NCBI RefSeq assembly: GCF_001675165.1
Contig: NZ_LROS01000014.1
Location: 1-64,000 of the forward strand
Source of the DNA: Clostridium ragsdalei P11
GTDB lineage: Bacteria; Bacillota; Clostridia; Clostridiales; Clostridiaceae
Length of the DNA stretch: 64,000 nt
Direction of reading: 5' to 3'
This document shows, piece after piece, positions 9,789 through 18,729 of the stretch (position 1 is the first letter of the stretch; the number at the start of each line of letters is the position of its first letter). Position numbers and translations under genes: made by a program. The notes beneath the pieces are model-generated. The model saw nothing but the letters and a program-made list of their open reading frames with translations. It ran no database searches and had not been told where the DNA came from.

Positions 9789-11771
9789 TTAGTATACAGT
9801 ATTTTTTGTTATGATTTTCATATAAGATTTAATAGAAAGAAGATAAAAACATAAATAAATTACTACATATACTCCCATTGTCATACCCATCCACTCCATC
9901 TGTGATATTGAAAAACCACAGAGATATTTCATATAGGCCGCAAGTGGAAATATACTATGAAGAATACCAAATAGAAGCGGCATTAAAAAAATAAATCCCA
10001 ATTGTTTTGATATAATTCTTAAAGTTTCTTTTTTGGTTAAACCTATTTTTGAAAGTACAGAATACCTATTCTTATCTTCATAAGCTTCTGTTAACTGTTT
10101 ATAATACATTATACTTCCAGTGGAAACCACAAAGAGAATACCTAGGAATGCACCTATAAACACATAGCTTTCATACAAAGTATGAACCTCGGTATACATA
10201 TCATAGTAAGAAGAAAAAATTCTGTCCTTTGGCATCACTTTGGAAATCCTTGTAACAACACTTCCACTTTTTAATGCATTATCAAAATTATATGCTCTTA
10301 TAACAGTTGTATTATTTCCATTATCATTTAAAAGCTTATTAAAAAATGTATCTGGTACTACTATAGTTGTTTTTTGAAATTTAACTCCTAAAACACATTT
10401 CTTACTTGAGTCGGAGATATCAAGTTTATAAGCTTTTCCTCCAATAGTTGCATTAAGCTCATCACCTGCAAGTCTCCCTCTTGCTTCAGCTGAATTACTT
10501 ACTTCAATAAAAAAACATTGATTTTCTTTATTAATTTTAATATTCTTAGCTCTATCGACAATATCTGTACCATCATTAAAACCTGAATTATTTACAATAT
10601 CCTTGTATTCAGATGCAGACATTATAAACATATCAAAAGGAGCCTTTAAATCTTTCTCAAAGGGACCCTTATATTTTTGTGTAAGCCCACTTCCATTTAT
10701 CATTACAATATCTGTCTTATAAGTTGTTTTAATCTCTTTATGATTATTAATAACAGCTTCAACTTTTTTATTTAGTTTATCGCTGCCACTTTGATACATT
10801 ATTGAAAATGGACATCCACTTGGTGCAACTTTATTAAGTGTCAAATTAAGACTGAAAGTAAAACATAATGCTGTGATGGCAACAGCAGATACAACAGCTA
10901 TGGTTGCCAGAAGATTAGAATTTCCTTTAATTCTATAGATTATTTGAGATACTCCTATTAAATTTTCTCCTTTATAATAAGCTTTTTTATTTTTCTCAAA
11001 CAGCTTAAAGATATAAATTATTAAATTATTAAACAATATATAAGTTCCTGCAACAACAAGCAGCATTATAAGGAGACCTTTGTACAACATCTGGGTTCCA
11101 CCAGACTCCAAATTCATTTTTAATACACCAATATATCCACCAATAACCATTATTAATGATAATAATGCTAAAACTTTAGAAAATTTAGGTTTCTTCTCTC
11201 CTTCCTTAGCCGCATGTATAAGCTCTATAAGCCTAAACTTATATATTATTCCATAGGCTTTTATGGAGTTTAACAAAAATATAATCATAAAAACAAAAAT
11301 CGTCATTACTATAGATCTAATATCAAAGGTATATTCTATAGGCTTGTTTGATTTCATGCATACATTAAGTATTTTTAAGAAGAACCTGGAGGTAAATGCT
11401 CCTAAGGGTACACCAACAATTAAGGCTAATATCCCTAGGAAGATATTTTCGAAAAACATCAGTGTACCTATTTCTTTCTTCTTCATACCAAGCAGTGAAT
11501 ATATAGCAACTTCTTTCTTTTTATTTTTTATAAAAAAGCTGTTAGCATAGCCTATGAAAATGGCTGAAAATATTATAACTACAAAAGCTGCAGCTTTAAA
11601 AATAGCACCAACCTTAACCTTGTTTGAGCTAAATAATTGTATTTCGTGATTATAGTATATGGAATAAAATATCATGAGGATAAAAACTGAAGTTACCGTA
11701 CTTATAAAATAAGAAACATAATTTTTAAAATTGTGTTTTACATTGTTTATTCCAAGTTTAAATAGTGTCAC
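9789..11771 (-). CDS. FtsX-like (BceB-type) ABC transporter permease
   Basis: This permease of about 660 aa has the BceB layout: about four N-terminal transmembrane segments, a middle group, a large extracellular domain of about 200 residues (about 320-530) and three or four C-terminal helices. Such permeases work with antimicrobial peptides or cell-wall drugs in detoxification and sensing. The GTG at 11771 has AGGGGG 8 nt upstream and is preferred over an in-frame GTG at 11780 that overlaps the site. The gene overlaps the end of the ATPase gene. The substrate cannot be read from sequence. Confidence 0.9.
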   Translation of the reverse strand: MTLFKLGINNVKHNFKNYVSYFISTVTSVFILMIFYSIYYNHEIQLFSSNKVKVGAIFKAAAFVVIIFSAIFIGYANSFFIKNKKKEVAIYSLLGMKKKEIGTLMFFENIFLGILALIVGVPLGAFTSRFFLKILNVCMKSNKPIEYTFDIRSIVMTIFVFMIIFLLNSIKAYGIIYKFRLIELIHAAKEGEKKPKFSKVLALLSLIMVIGGYIGVLKMNLESGGTQMLYKGLLIMLLVVAGTYILFNNLIIYIFKLFEKNKKAYYKGENLIGVSQIIYRIKGNSNLLATIAVVSAVAITALCFTFSLNLTLNKVAPSGCPFSIMYQSGSDKLNKKVEAVINNHKEIKTTYKTDIVMINGSGLTQKYKGPFEKDLKAPFDMFIMSASEYKDIVNNSGFNDGTDIVDRAKNIKINKENQCFFIEVSNSAEARGRLAGDELNATIGGKAYKLDISDSSKKCVLGVKFQKTTIVVPDTFFNKLLNDNGNNTTVIRAYNFDNALKSGSVVTRISKVMPKDRIFSSYYDMYTEVHTLYESYVFIGAFLGILFVVSTGSIMYYKQLTEAYEDKNRYSVLSKIGLTKKETLRIISKQLGFIFLMPLLFGILHSIFPLAAYMKYLCGFSISQMEWMGMTMGVYVVIYLCFYLLSIKSYMKIITKNTVY

Positions 11772-12525
11772 TTTCAGCACCCCCTACTTTAGCAAGAGTG
11801 CTTAGTATTTTATTATAGAAATCTTTTCTACTGCCTGTTTTCTCAATCTCAGTATCAAGTATTCCATCCTTTATAAATATAATTCTTTCACAATAGCTTG
11901 CTGCAAATGCATCATGAGTTACCATAACAATTGTTGCTCCATTATCCCTATTTAATAAAGAAAGATTATTTAAAAGTTCTGTTGAAGATTTTGAATCCAA
12001 TGCTCCTGTAGGCTCATCTGCAAAAACTATTTCTGGATCAGTTATTATAGCTCTTGCAGCTGCAGCCCTTTGCTTTTGACCTCCTGAAACTTCATAAGGA
12101 TATTTTCCTAGTATATCTTCAATATTCAAAATGCGGCTGATCTTTTTTAATTTCTCTTCCATAGATGCCACATCTACCTTAGATAAAGAAAGTGGCAAAA
12201 TAATATTTTCTTTTAAGGTTAAAGTATCAAGAAGATTGTAGTCTTGAAAAATAAATCCAAGCTGTTTTCTTCTAAACATTGATAATTCATCTTCATTAAG
12301 ATTTAAAAAGCTTTTTCCATTAAGTTCAATTGTACCTGATGTTGGAGTATCAATGGTTGATATTACATTTAATAATGTGGATTTACCTGCTCCTGAAGGT
12401 CCCATAATTCCAAGAAATTCACCCTTTTGAACAGAAAAGCTCACCCCATTTAGTGCATTTGATTTGCTTCCACCGTGTTTTGAACCATACACTTTTTTTA
12501 CATCTCTAACTTCCATTATATTCAT
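11758..12525 (-). CDS. ABC transporter ATP-binding protein (BceA-type)
   Basis: This 255-aa ATPase has Walker A ('GPSGAGKST'), Q-loop ('FQDYNLLD'), signature ('VSGGQKQRAA'), Walker B ('IVFADEPTG') and H-loop ('VTHDAF'), all intact. It belongs to the MacB/LolD/BceA group. An AGGAGG site precedes the ATG. It is the first gene of a four-gene leftward operon: ATPase, permease, response regulator, kinase. This arrangement fits peptide-antibiotic sensing and resistance. Confidence 0.94.
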   Translation of the reverse strand: MNIMEVRDVKKVYGSKHGGSKSNALNGVSFSVQKGEFLGIMGPSGAGKSTLLNVISTIDTPTSGTIELNGKSFLNLNEDELSMFRRKQLGFIFQDYNLLDTLTLKENIILPLSLSKVDVASMEEKLKKISRILNIEDILGKYPYEVSGGQKQRAAAARAIITDPEIVFADEPTGALDSKSSTELLNNLSLLNRDNGATIVMVTHDAFAASYCERIIFIKDGILDTEIEKTGSRKDFYNKILSTLAKVGGAESDTI

Positions 12526-12594
12526 TAAGATTTCCTCCTGTATTTGACTTCAGTTAAATTGTATATGTATGAGTTTAAGGTGGATTTAATATGG

Positions 12595-12611
12595 TCTTAA
12601 TTTCATCTTAA
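12595..12611 (-). promoter_or_regulatory. Candidate response-regulator operator (direct repeat)
   Basis: On the minus strand TTAAGA occurs twice with an 11-bp period (12606-12611 and 12595-12600). This is the spacing preferred by OmpR-family dimers. It lies about 70 bp upstream of the ATPase start, where autoregulation by the linked regulator would act. Binding is inferred. Confidence 0.4.
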
Positions 12612-12655
12612 GTTTTCTTTGATTTACTCAGTTTGAATTATTGGCATAAGAAAAG

Positions 12656-12695
12656 GATAGCAAAGCCTTGGCACAAGATCTTTGCTATCTTTTTA
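12656..12695. terminator. Terminator hairpin
   Basis: A perfect 10-bp stem (12656-12665 with 12680-12689) with a 14-nt loop. T-rich tracts flank it on both strands. It can end leftward transcription of the small hypothetical genes at 12.7-13.4 kb. Confidence 0.7.
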
Positions 12696-12716
12696 TAATT
12701 ATACTGCTTATAATTT

Positions 12717-12842
12717 TTAACAATAGATACTATCTACATTCCTTATAGATGATGTCATAAATCTAGAAAAATCTTCATTAACTAAATCACATATTTTACT
12801 AGTTTTATGCTTAACAATCGATGAAATCAAAATCTTTTTCAC
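12717..12842 (-). CDS. Possible small protein (41 aa)
   Basis: A GTG-started frame of 41 codons begins 8 nt after the stop of the hypothetical gene upstream and ends before the terminator. It has a coding-like composition ('KKILISSIVKHKTSKICDLV') but a weak ribosome binding site. It may be translationally coupled to the upstream gene or be a decayed 3' end. No family recognised. Confidence 0.3.
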   Translation of the reverse strand: MKKILISSIVKHKTSKICDLVNEDFSRFMTSSIRNVDSIYC

Positions 12843-12849
12843 TAGATTA

Positions 12850-13371
12850 CTATTCCATTTTATCTGTTTTCGTAAGTGTAAATTTTATTAAGCTTTTAGT
12901 AAATGGTATTGCGCCTTGACAAAAATTACCTACAGATGGAATTAAACCAGAAACATTACTTATGATAGTCGAAATTTGTTCAATATAGTCCAAAATATCC
13001 TTATCTGATGGCGTTCTATTTTTTCTATTTTTTCCTTCTATTATAGCCAACACTTTTTCATTTAAGGCAAGTCTTTCTGCAAAATCTTCCTTTAGCATTG
13101 TTAAATAATCTAGTCCTTTTTTTGTTATATCGACATGACTAACAGTCGCATAAGTATCAAATATTTTTTCCTCTAAGACTAAAAAACCTTTTTCCTTTAG
13201 AACTTGAAGCTCATAAACAATAGCAATTTCCTCACCTGGATATTCATTCTCAACAAAAGAAGCAAATTTTTCGGACATATCCTCTTTTGAAAAACTTTCA
13301 TCTTCATACTCTGACAGCATTTTTATGTTTGTTAGCCATTCAATTTGTAAATTTGTCAATATTCTTTCCAT
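12850..13371 (-). CDS. Hypothetical protein with winged-helix-like core
   Basis: This protein of about 173 aa is not recognised. Residues about 50-95 ('YELQVLKEKGFLVLEEK', then 'VDITKKGLDYL') look like a winged-helix wing and recognition pattern. The C-terminus is glycine- and serine-containing with a mildly hydrophobic stretch ('VSGLIPSVGNFCQGAIPF'). The ATG at 13371 has AAGGAG upstream; another ATG 21 nt earlier lacks one. No informative neighbours. Confidence 0.6.
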   Translation of the reverse strand: MERILTNLQIEWLTNIKMLSEYEDESFSKEDMSEKFASFVENEYPGEEIAIVYELQVLKEKGFLVLEEKIFDTYATVSHVDITKKGLDYLTMLKEDFAERLALNEKVLAIIEGKNRKNRTPSDKDILDYIEQISTIISNVSGLIPSVGNFCQGAIPFTKSLIKFTLTKTDKME

Positions 13372-13742
13372 AATGTTACTACTCCTTTTCATATATTTTC
13401 ATTTCTATCATAAACATTACCTACATCGTATTTACCATCCCAAATATATCACTAATTTGATTATTATATATATTTCTACAAAAAAACTAGATTTCCTCTA
13501 AATTATGGTTATAATTCATAAAATAACAAACCTAATTTACATATACCTATAAGCATCAAAATCAAACCTCTAAGGAAGCAAAAACTGTTGCCTCTTCTTT
13601 ACAAAATGTTGCATATAAAATGTATATTATTGATATCGGTAAAAGTAATCACAAATATTTTCAAAACTAAACAAAAGCACCACAAAATTCAGCTTGAATA
13701 ATGTGGTGTTCAATTAAAATATTCATTTTTTTAATGGATTCA
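13372..13742. other. Intergenic region
   Basis: About 370 bp, AT-rich. It holds the candidate terminator at 13678-13708 and presumably the promoter of the leftward hypothetical gene. Nothing else is recognised. Confidence 0.4.
13678..13708 (-). terminator. Candidate terminator
   Basis: CACCACA pairs with TGTGGTG across a 17-nt loop, followed on the minus strand by a T-rich stretch. It would end leftward transcription of the hypothetical genes at 13.7-14.3 kb. Confidence 0.5.
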
Positions 13743-13862
13743 TTAAGAAAAGTAATTTAGTAAATCATCAGTATCACTTATATTACTAGCTTTATTTACT
13801 TGAAAATTATACTTAATTTTACTTTCAAGTTCTAATTGTTCATAATATTTTCTATTTGACAC
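13743..13862 (-). CDS. Possible small protein (39 aa)
   Basis: A GTG-started frame of 39 codons lies 20 nt after the stop of the hypothetical gene upstream. The peptide is hydrophilic ('SNRKYYEQLELESKIKYNF' core) with an acidic end. The ribosome binding site (GAAGAG) is weak. It could be a real small gene or the frameshifted tail of its neighbour. Confidence 0.3.
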   Translation of the reverse strand: MSNRKYYEQLELESKIKYNFQVNKASNISDTDDLLNYFS

Positions 13863-13882
13863 TGCTCTTCATCATCATGTTC

Positions 13883-14323
13883 TTATTTTTTCTTTCGTTT
13901 TAATTCTCTAGCCTTTTCAATTTCAGCTAGTTTCTTAGGTAATGGTACAGAGCCGCAGGTTTCAACCCATGATCCATCTTCATTAAAAGTTATAGTAGCT
14001 GGAGTTTGAATATCACCTTGAGCTGTCAGAAAACTATTAAGAGCATGCTGCTGTGCAAAAAAATCTTTTATAACATTGTCAACATACTTCTTTTTTTCTA
14101 CATTAGCAATCATTTTCTCCCATAATTTAGGTGGTATTATTCTAGTTATCATTGTTCCAAATTCATCGCAAACAACACTTGTAGAATTATGTTTATCGTC
14201 TAAACTACTAGTTAAACTTTGTTTATTTATTATTTCACTAAAATCATACTTAGTATTTACCTGCTGCTTTAATTTTCTTTCTAAGTTAAAACTATTGTTT
14301 AACAGATCACTTACTTTTTCCAT
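13883..14323 (-). CDS. Hypothetical protein
   Basis: This protein of about 146 aa is not recognised. It is hydrophilic, with a Lys/Arg-rich C-terminus ('EKARELKRKKK') and no membrane segment or Cys motif. The ATG at 14323 has AAGG upstream; an in-frame ATG at 14353 has no clear ribosome binding site. A perfect palindrome lies about 70 bp upstream. Confidence 0.5.
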   Translation of the reverse strand: MEKVSDLLNNSFNLERKLKQQVNTKYDFSEIINKQSLTSSLDDKHNSTSVVCDEFGTMITRIIPPKLWEKMIANVEKKKYVDNVIKDFFAQQHALNSFLTAQGDIQTPATITFNEDGSWVETCGSVPLPKKLAEIEKARELKRKKK

Positions 14324-14392
14324 GGTAAATTCTACCTTACATAAAATACACATATCATTTACTGTATCTTTTCAGAAATAATATTCGTAATA

Positions 14393-14434
14393 TTAACTCC
14401 ATAGTTATTACATATATAATAACTATGGAGTTAA
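14393..14434. repeat. Perfect 18-bp inverted repeat
   Basis: Bases 14393-14410 are exactly complementary to 14417-14434, with a 6-nt loop (CATATA). No T-run follows on either strand, so an operator or an RNA hairpin is as likely as a terminator. It lies between two leftward hypothetical genes. Confidence 0.8.
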
Positions 14435-14634
14435 TTACAGTTTTGACTAAGTACATAAAAATTATAGCATATTTGTAGTACTATTACATAAGTGTTTTAA
14501 ATATATATTATTTTTAAATATCACGCTATTAACTTTTTATAGCTAATCTCTATAGTGCAAGTCAACCATTTACCTCCTGCTACATAAAACAGGGAATATT
14601 AGACTTCTCCAATACGGTCATTTGCCACAAAAAT

Positions 14635-15303
14635 CTACTTCACATTTTTATGCTTTTTTACATTAACTTTACCTTTAACTTGAACAGTATTGTTATCATT
14701 ATTTTGCTCTTTTGAATCAATTTTATTATGTACTTCAACCGTTCTATCATCTGCATTAGGCTTATTCTCTGTAGATTTTACCGGATTATCTTTTTTCTTG
14801 ATTTTATCCAATTGCTTTTTATATTCTCCAATTCCTTTTTGAATTAACTTTGCACTTTGTGATGTTTTTTTTATCTCAGACGAAGTATAATTTAATGCTA
14901 TTTCAGCTTGTCCCATATTTCCTTTTGCTTTAGCCTTTTTATATTCAGAATATGCAACTCTTCCATTTCTTTCATGAAACGAAGCTGACATAAGACCCAT
15001 CATAACTTCTTTATTTATACCCTGAGATTTGTCATAAGCTTCTTCTTCCGTTTCTTGTTTAGTATCTTCTTTAGTTTCTGATTTTTTATCCAACTTATTA
15101 GACTTTTCTTCTAACAAACGTTTTTGAATTTCCTTAATTGACTCATCTTTTGTTTCTTCAGAAACATCACTTTCCTCAATTTTTTTCATTTGCTGCTGCA
15201 GCTGTAATTTTTCTTTATCTAGAGAACTTGACTTGCCAATGCTAGTACTTGCTTTATGTTTCATATTATTAATCATTGTATTTGATATAATATTTATTTT
15301 CAT
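14635..15303 (-). CDS. Hypothetical Lys/Glu-rich coiled-coil protein
   Basis: This 222-aa protein is highly charged. Residues about 28-85 show a heptad-like pattern ('LQLQQQMKKIEESDVSEE', then 'IQKRLLEEK') that resembles FlxA-like proteins, followed by a Lys/Glu-rich linker, a more ordered middle ('MMGLMSASFHERNGRVAY') and a low-complexity tail. No signal peptide or membrane segment. GGAGG precedes the ATG. Function unknown; the FlxA resemblance is weak. Confidence 0.65.
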   Translation of the reverse strand: MKINIISNTMINNMKHKASTSIGKSSSLDKEKLQLQQQMKKIEESDVSEETKDESIKEIQKRLLEEKSNKLDKKSETKEDTKQETEEEAYDKSQGINKEVMMGLMSASFHERNGRVAYSEYKKAKAKGNMGQAEIALNYTSSEIKKTSQSAKLIQKGIGEYKKQLDKIKKKDNPVKSTENKPNADDRTVEVHNKIDSKEQNNDNNTVQVKGKVNVKKHKNVK

Positions 15304-15412
15304 GTATATACCTCCATTTTGTCAAATAAAATTATATATAAATTTTCGGAAAGTATTTACTTAAAATAATATATATTGTTGTGAACATACTTTTATTTGT
15401 AGTGAATATATA

Positions 15413-16750
15413 TCAAATTTGAAACATAATATTTAATATAAACATATTTTCTCTGCTTTCAATATATGTAGTTCCAAGATACTTGTCCGCAATACTTTGT
15501 ATACTCATCATACCTATTCCATGGTTTACGTAATCACCTTTATCAGTAGAAATATGCTTCTCTTTTATATAGCCTTTCATACTATTTTTTATTTCAAACA
15601 CTATAAATGATTTATTAATAGTACTCGTTATATATATATACTTTTTTATGCTATTATCTGTGATTTTTTCACAAGCTTCTATTGCATTATCCAGCGCATT
15701 ACCAAGTACTATGCATAAATCAAAAGGATCGATTTTTATTTTATTAGGTATCTTGGCATCACACTTAAAATCTATACCTTTATCTATACTTATATTATAT
15801 TTCTCACTTATAACGGCATCTGCAAATGAATTTCCTGTGCTTACCCTTAAACTAATTTTTTCTAATGACCTGGTTATTTTTTTCAAATAGTTCTCTGTAC
15901 TTTTTATGTCACCCTGGAGTAATAAATTTTTGATACAAATCAAATGATTATTTATATCATGTCTAAATGTTCTTGTATTTTTAATTTGTACTTGTAAATC
16001 TTTGTAATGCTGAGTTTGTATACTAAATTGCTGTTTTAAGAGTAATTCCCTTTCTCTTATAATAGTTTCTTGTGCAATTTTAGCTAAAGTTATTACTGTA
16101 AACACGGCACAAATTAATCCAGTGAACGCAAACCCCAACATTTTGATATTACCTAGTAAATAATTTCTCATATTATTTTTATAATAGAGTTTAAAATATT
16201 CACATATTAATGATACTATGAATACATTAGGGACAACAAAAAATATGGTATACTTAAAATTCTTAAATTTATAATCAAAATAATGATTTTTCACTATAAA
16301 ATTGAGTATTAAGAGATACAACAATTGTAAAATAATTAAAAATATATAATTAATTATTGCTCTCACTTGTTCTGCTTTATAAAATGAGTTTGCTATAATA
16401 ATGTAATAATCTGTCATATAAGTCACAGGAATTGTGACATACTGAATAAGTTCATTAAAACAAACATATGCTATAGTTATTATGATTTTTTTTAAGTATG
16501 TACCTTTACAAAATATTAAAGAAAACATAAAAATCCATATGGCTGTTGGTATCCATTGATATACACTTTCAATGTTAAACTTACTTACAATTAGAAAAGG
16601 TATATTACATGTTATTAACATTAATATAATTACATACTGAGATTTTACTTTAAATCTTAAAAATTTTTCGAGTAATATATATGGAATAAAGAAATTCAGT
16701 ATACATGAATCAAAAAACAATAGATTTTTTATTACACTAAAAACAAGCAT
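15413..16750 (-). CDS. AgrC-like GHKL sensor histidine kinase
   Basis: This 445-aa protein has six or so transmembrane helices in residues 1-230, then a DHp segment with 'RTFRHDINNHL' (the AgrC/HPK10 type phospho-His) and a GHKL ATPase with 'LGNALDNAIEAC' and 'GIGMMS'. It should sense a peptide or other extracellular signal. It starts 3 nt after the response-regulator stop. No AgrB or AgrD homologue is seen nearby, so the cognate signal is unknown. Confidence 0.9.
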   Translation of the reverse strand: MLVFSVIKNLLFFDSCILNFFIPYILLEKFLRFKVKSQYVIILMLITCNIPFLIVSKFNIESVYQWIPTAIWIFMFSLIFCKGTYLKKIIITIAYVCFNELIQYVTIPVTYMTDYYIIIANSFYKAEQVRAIINYIFLIILQLLYLLILNFIVKNHYFDYKFKNFKYTIFFVVPNVFIVSLICEYFKLYYKNNMRNYLLGNIKMLGFAFTGLICAVFTVITLAKIAQETIIRERELLLKQQFSIQTQHYKDLQVQIKNTRTFRHDINNHLICIKNLLLQGDIKSTENYLKKITRSLEKISLRVSTGNSFADAVISEKYNISIDKGIDFKCDAKIPNKIKIDPFDLCIVLGNALDNAIEACEKITDNSIKKYIYITSTINKSFIVFEIKNSMKGYIKEKHISTDKGDYVNHGIGMMSIQSIADKYLGTTYIESRENMFILNIMFQI

Positions 16751-16753
16751 ATT

Positions 16754-17479
16754 CTATACTCTGCCTTTCTTTATGTATCTTAAAAAGGCTCTAGAAAATT
16801 CATCATATTTACCTTTTGCTAATATTATTTTTGTATTATTATCAAGCACTATTTCAGTCTTATTAAATTTCATTACATATTTAAAGTTTACTATGTAACT
16901 CCTATGACACCTAAAGAAACTTTCTTTAGGGACCTGCTTTTCCACATTTGCTATCTTATCATAATACTGTATAATTTGTTTTTCAGTATGTATACTTATA
17001 ATTCTATTTTGTACCTCAAAAAAACTTATATCATCTAAAAGTACCTTTATTGTAGTATTTTTTCCCTTATTAATTATAATGCACTTTTCATTATTTTTTT
17101 CATCATCAAACATCTTTAAAATTCTATCTACAACTTCTAATATTTTTTTCTCATCTACAGGCTTTATAAGATAATGAAATGCACATACATCAAAGGCTTC
17201 AAAAACATATTCTCTAAAAGCCGTTATAAAAATAATCTTGGTAGTATTATTGTTTTTTCTTATTTTTTTAGCTATATCTATTCCAGAAAGCTTGTCCATC
17301 TTTATATCTAAGAACACAATATCAAAATAGTATACAGAAGAAATCAAGTTTTCTCCGCTGCTATACTCTTCTATTTCATAACAAATATTATCATAATTAT
17401 TTTCTAAAACATTTCTAATTTTCTTTACAATATCTATCCTTTGAAATACTTCGTCATCACAAACTGCAATTTTAATCAT
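16754..17479 (-). CDS. AgrA/LytR-type response regulator (REC-LytTR)
   Basis: This protein of about 241 aa has a receiver (Asp8/Asp9, phosphoacceptor Asp58 in 'IVFLDIKMD') and a LytTR DNA-binding domain ('FFRCHRSYIVNFKYV', 'IILAKGKYDEF'). The ATG at 17479 follows GGAAGG; an in-frame start 24 nt upstream is less likely. It is the first gene of the pair with the AgrC-like kinase and divergent from the esterase gene, a plausible target. Confidence 0.92.
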   Translation of the reverse strand: MIKIAVCDDEVFQRIDIVKKIRNVLENNYDNICYEIEEYSSGENLISSVYYFDIVFLDIKMDKLSGIDIAKKIRKNNNTTKIIFITAFREYVFEAFDVCAFHYLIKPVDEKKILEVVDRILKMFDDEKNNEKCIIINKGKNTTIKVLLDDISFFEVQNRIISIHTEKQIIQYYDKIANVEKQVPKESFFRCHRSYIVNFKYVMKFNKTEIVLDNNTKIILAKGKYDEFSRAFLRYIKKGRV

Positions 17480-17656
17480 AAGTACCTTCCTTTCTATAAA
17501 CACCTTTTATTATATAATATGTGAGAATTAATTATAAAAAGTTTTGTAACTCTACATAACATACAAATTATGTAATAAAGTAAAAAACAATTTGTACTTC
17601 TCCATAATTTGCTGTAAATTAATAATTATAAATTTAAATATTCTAGGAGTGAGGAT

Positions 17657-18379
17657 ATGAAAGGAACTATACAGAATTTAAATATCAATGATCATCATTG
17701 TTCACTATACCTTCCACCTAACTACAACATACTTGATATTAATTATCCTGTTGTATATATGAATGGAGATAACAATATTGAAGAAATAATAGATTCTATA
17801 GAATCTCATTTTTATGTAGACTGCAGTGCTTTTATACTTGTAAGTATTGAATCAAAAAATTGGAATAATGATTTTTCTCCATGGCCTGCACCAGCTTTAA
17901 CAAAAAACAGAGAAGACTTTAGCGGAGATGCATATAAATATCTAAAGAGCCTTACTAAGGTTATTAAGCCCTTCATAGACACACATTATAAGACAAAAAC
18001 TCAACCTGAAAACACTGTACTAATTGGCTATTCCTTAGGTGGACTTGCAACTTTATACAGCCTTTACCTGTTTGGAACATTCGGAAAAGTAGGAAGCTTA
18101 TCTGGTTCATTATGGTATGATGGGTGGATTGAATTCATGAGTTCTAATTCTCCTATAAATACTGCTGCAAAAGTATACCTCTCTCTTGGCAAGAGTGAAG
18201 AACGCAGCCGAAATCATCGTATGGCCAAAGTTGGAGATTGTACTCAAAAGACCTTTTTTATATTGTCAAAACAGCTTGTGTCTACAGAAAACATAACACT
18301 GGAATGGAATAATGGCGGCCATTTTACTGAAATTCCTAAAAGATTTAGTAAAGCACTGTTATGGCTTATGCATATATAG
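17657..18379 (+). CDS. Putative esterase (alpha/beta hydrolase)
   Basis: This 240-aa protein belongs to the esterase-D/Fes-like alpha/beta hydrolases. It has the nucleophile elbow 'GYSLGG' (Ser about 123) and a late 'GGHFTE' His (about 224). The substrate is unknown; family members cleave acyl esters, including siderophore esters. No signal peptide. AGGAGTGAGG precedes the ATG. Two partial copies of this gene lie at 27.7 kb and 28.9 kb. Confidence 0.85.
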   Translation: MKGTIQNLNINDHHCSLYLPPNYNILDINYPVVYMNGDNNIEEIIDSIESHFYVDCSAFILVSIESKNWNNDFSPWPAPALTKNREDFSGDAYKYLKSLTKVIKPFIDTHYKTKTQPENTVLIGYSLGGLATLYSLYLFGTFGKVGSLSGSLWYDGWIEFMSSNSPINTAAKVYLSLGKSEERSRNHRMAKVGDCTQKTFFILSKQLVSTENITLEWNNGGHFTEIPKRFSKALLWLMHI

Positions 18380-18729
18380 GAGTGTATATCAAAAAAATGT
18401 TTGAACAAATTTTTATATAGCAGCATAAACAGATTTCTAAGCATTAGATGAAGTTTTGACTCTACCTAATGCTTATTAACAGGATTCTTAGTGCTTTAGC
18501 ACTTAGAAGGCGTTATCCAGGGACATAACTGTTCGCAATACACTTGGAGAAAAACAGATATCCCAAATCTTTGATTTGGTGATAGTCGCTTTCACAAAGT
18601 ACATGGAAGTATTAGAGCAGGTAGTCATCAGATAAATTTATAAAGAAGTAAAGTGTAAGTAAAATATTTTTAGGTGAAAATAGAAGTGTCTGCAGCATTA
18701 GCATAAAAAATTGTTGAGATAAAACTTGT
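18380..18729. other. Intergenic region with structured element
   Basis: Bases 18380-18478 hold no recognised feature. Bases 18479-18640 hold several short hairpins and end in a dispersed-repeat motif, described separately. The rest is AT-rich. Confidence 0.5.
18479..18640 (+). repeat. Structured repeat resembling an IS200/IS605 right end
   Basis: The segment contains a hairpin at the 'AGTGCTTTAGCACT' motif, a second with a 7-bp stem (CCAAATC-TTT-GATTTGG), and ends with TGGAAGTATTAGAGCAGG and GTAGTCATCAGATAA (18604-18635). The last 32 bases match the dispersed repeat at 44.0, 47.2 and 50.2 kb. The general form (GCTTTAGC hairpin, further stems, fixed 3' end) resembles the 3' region of TnpB-encoding elements, but no transposase is present. 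Assignment is inference. Confidence 0.45.

Noticed and set aside
1857-14625. Shared TCCAATACGGTCA at about 1.86 kb and 14.6 kb
   Set aside because: A 13-base match is expected by chance many times in 64 kb of AT-rich DNA, and the flanks do not match.
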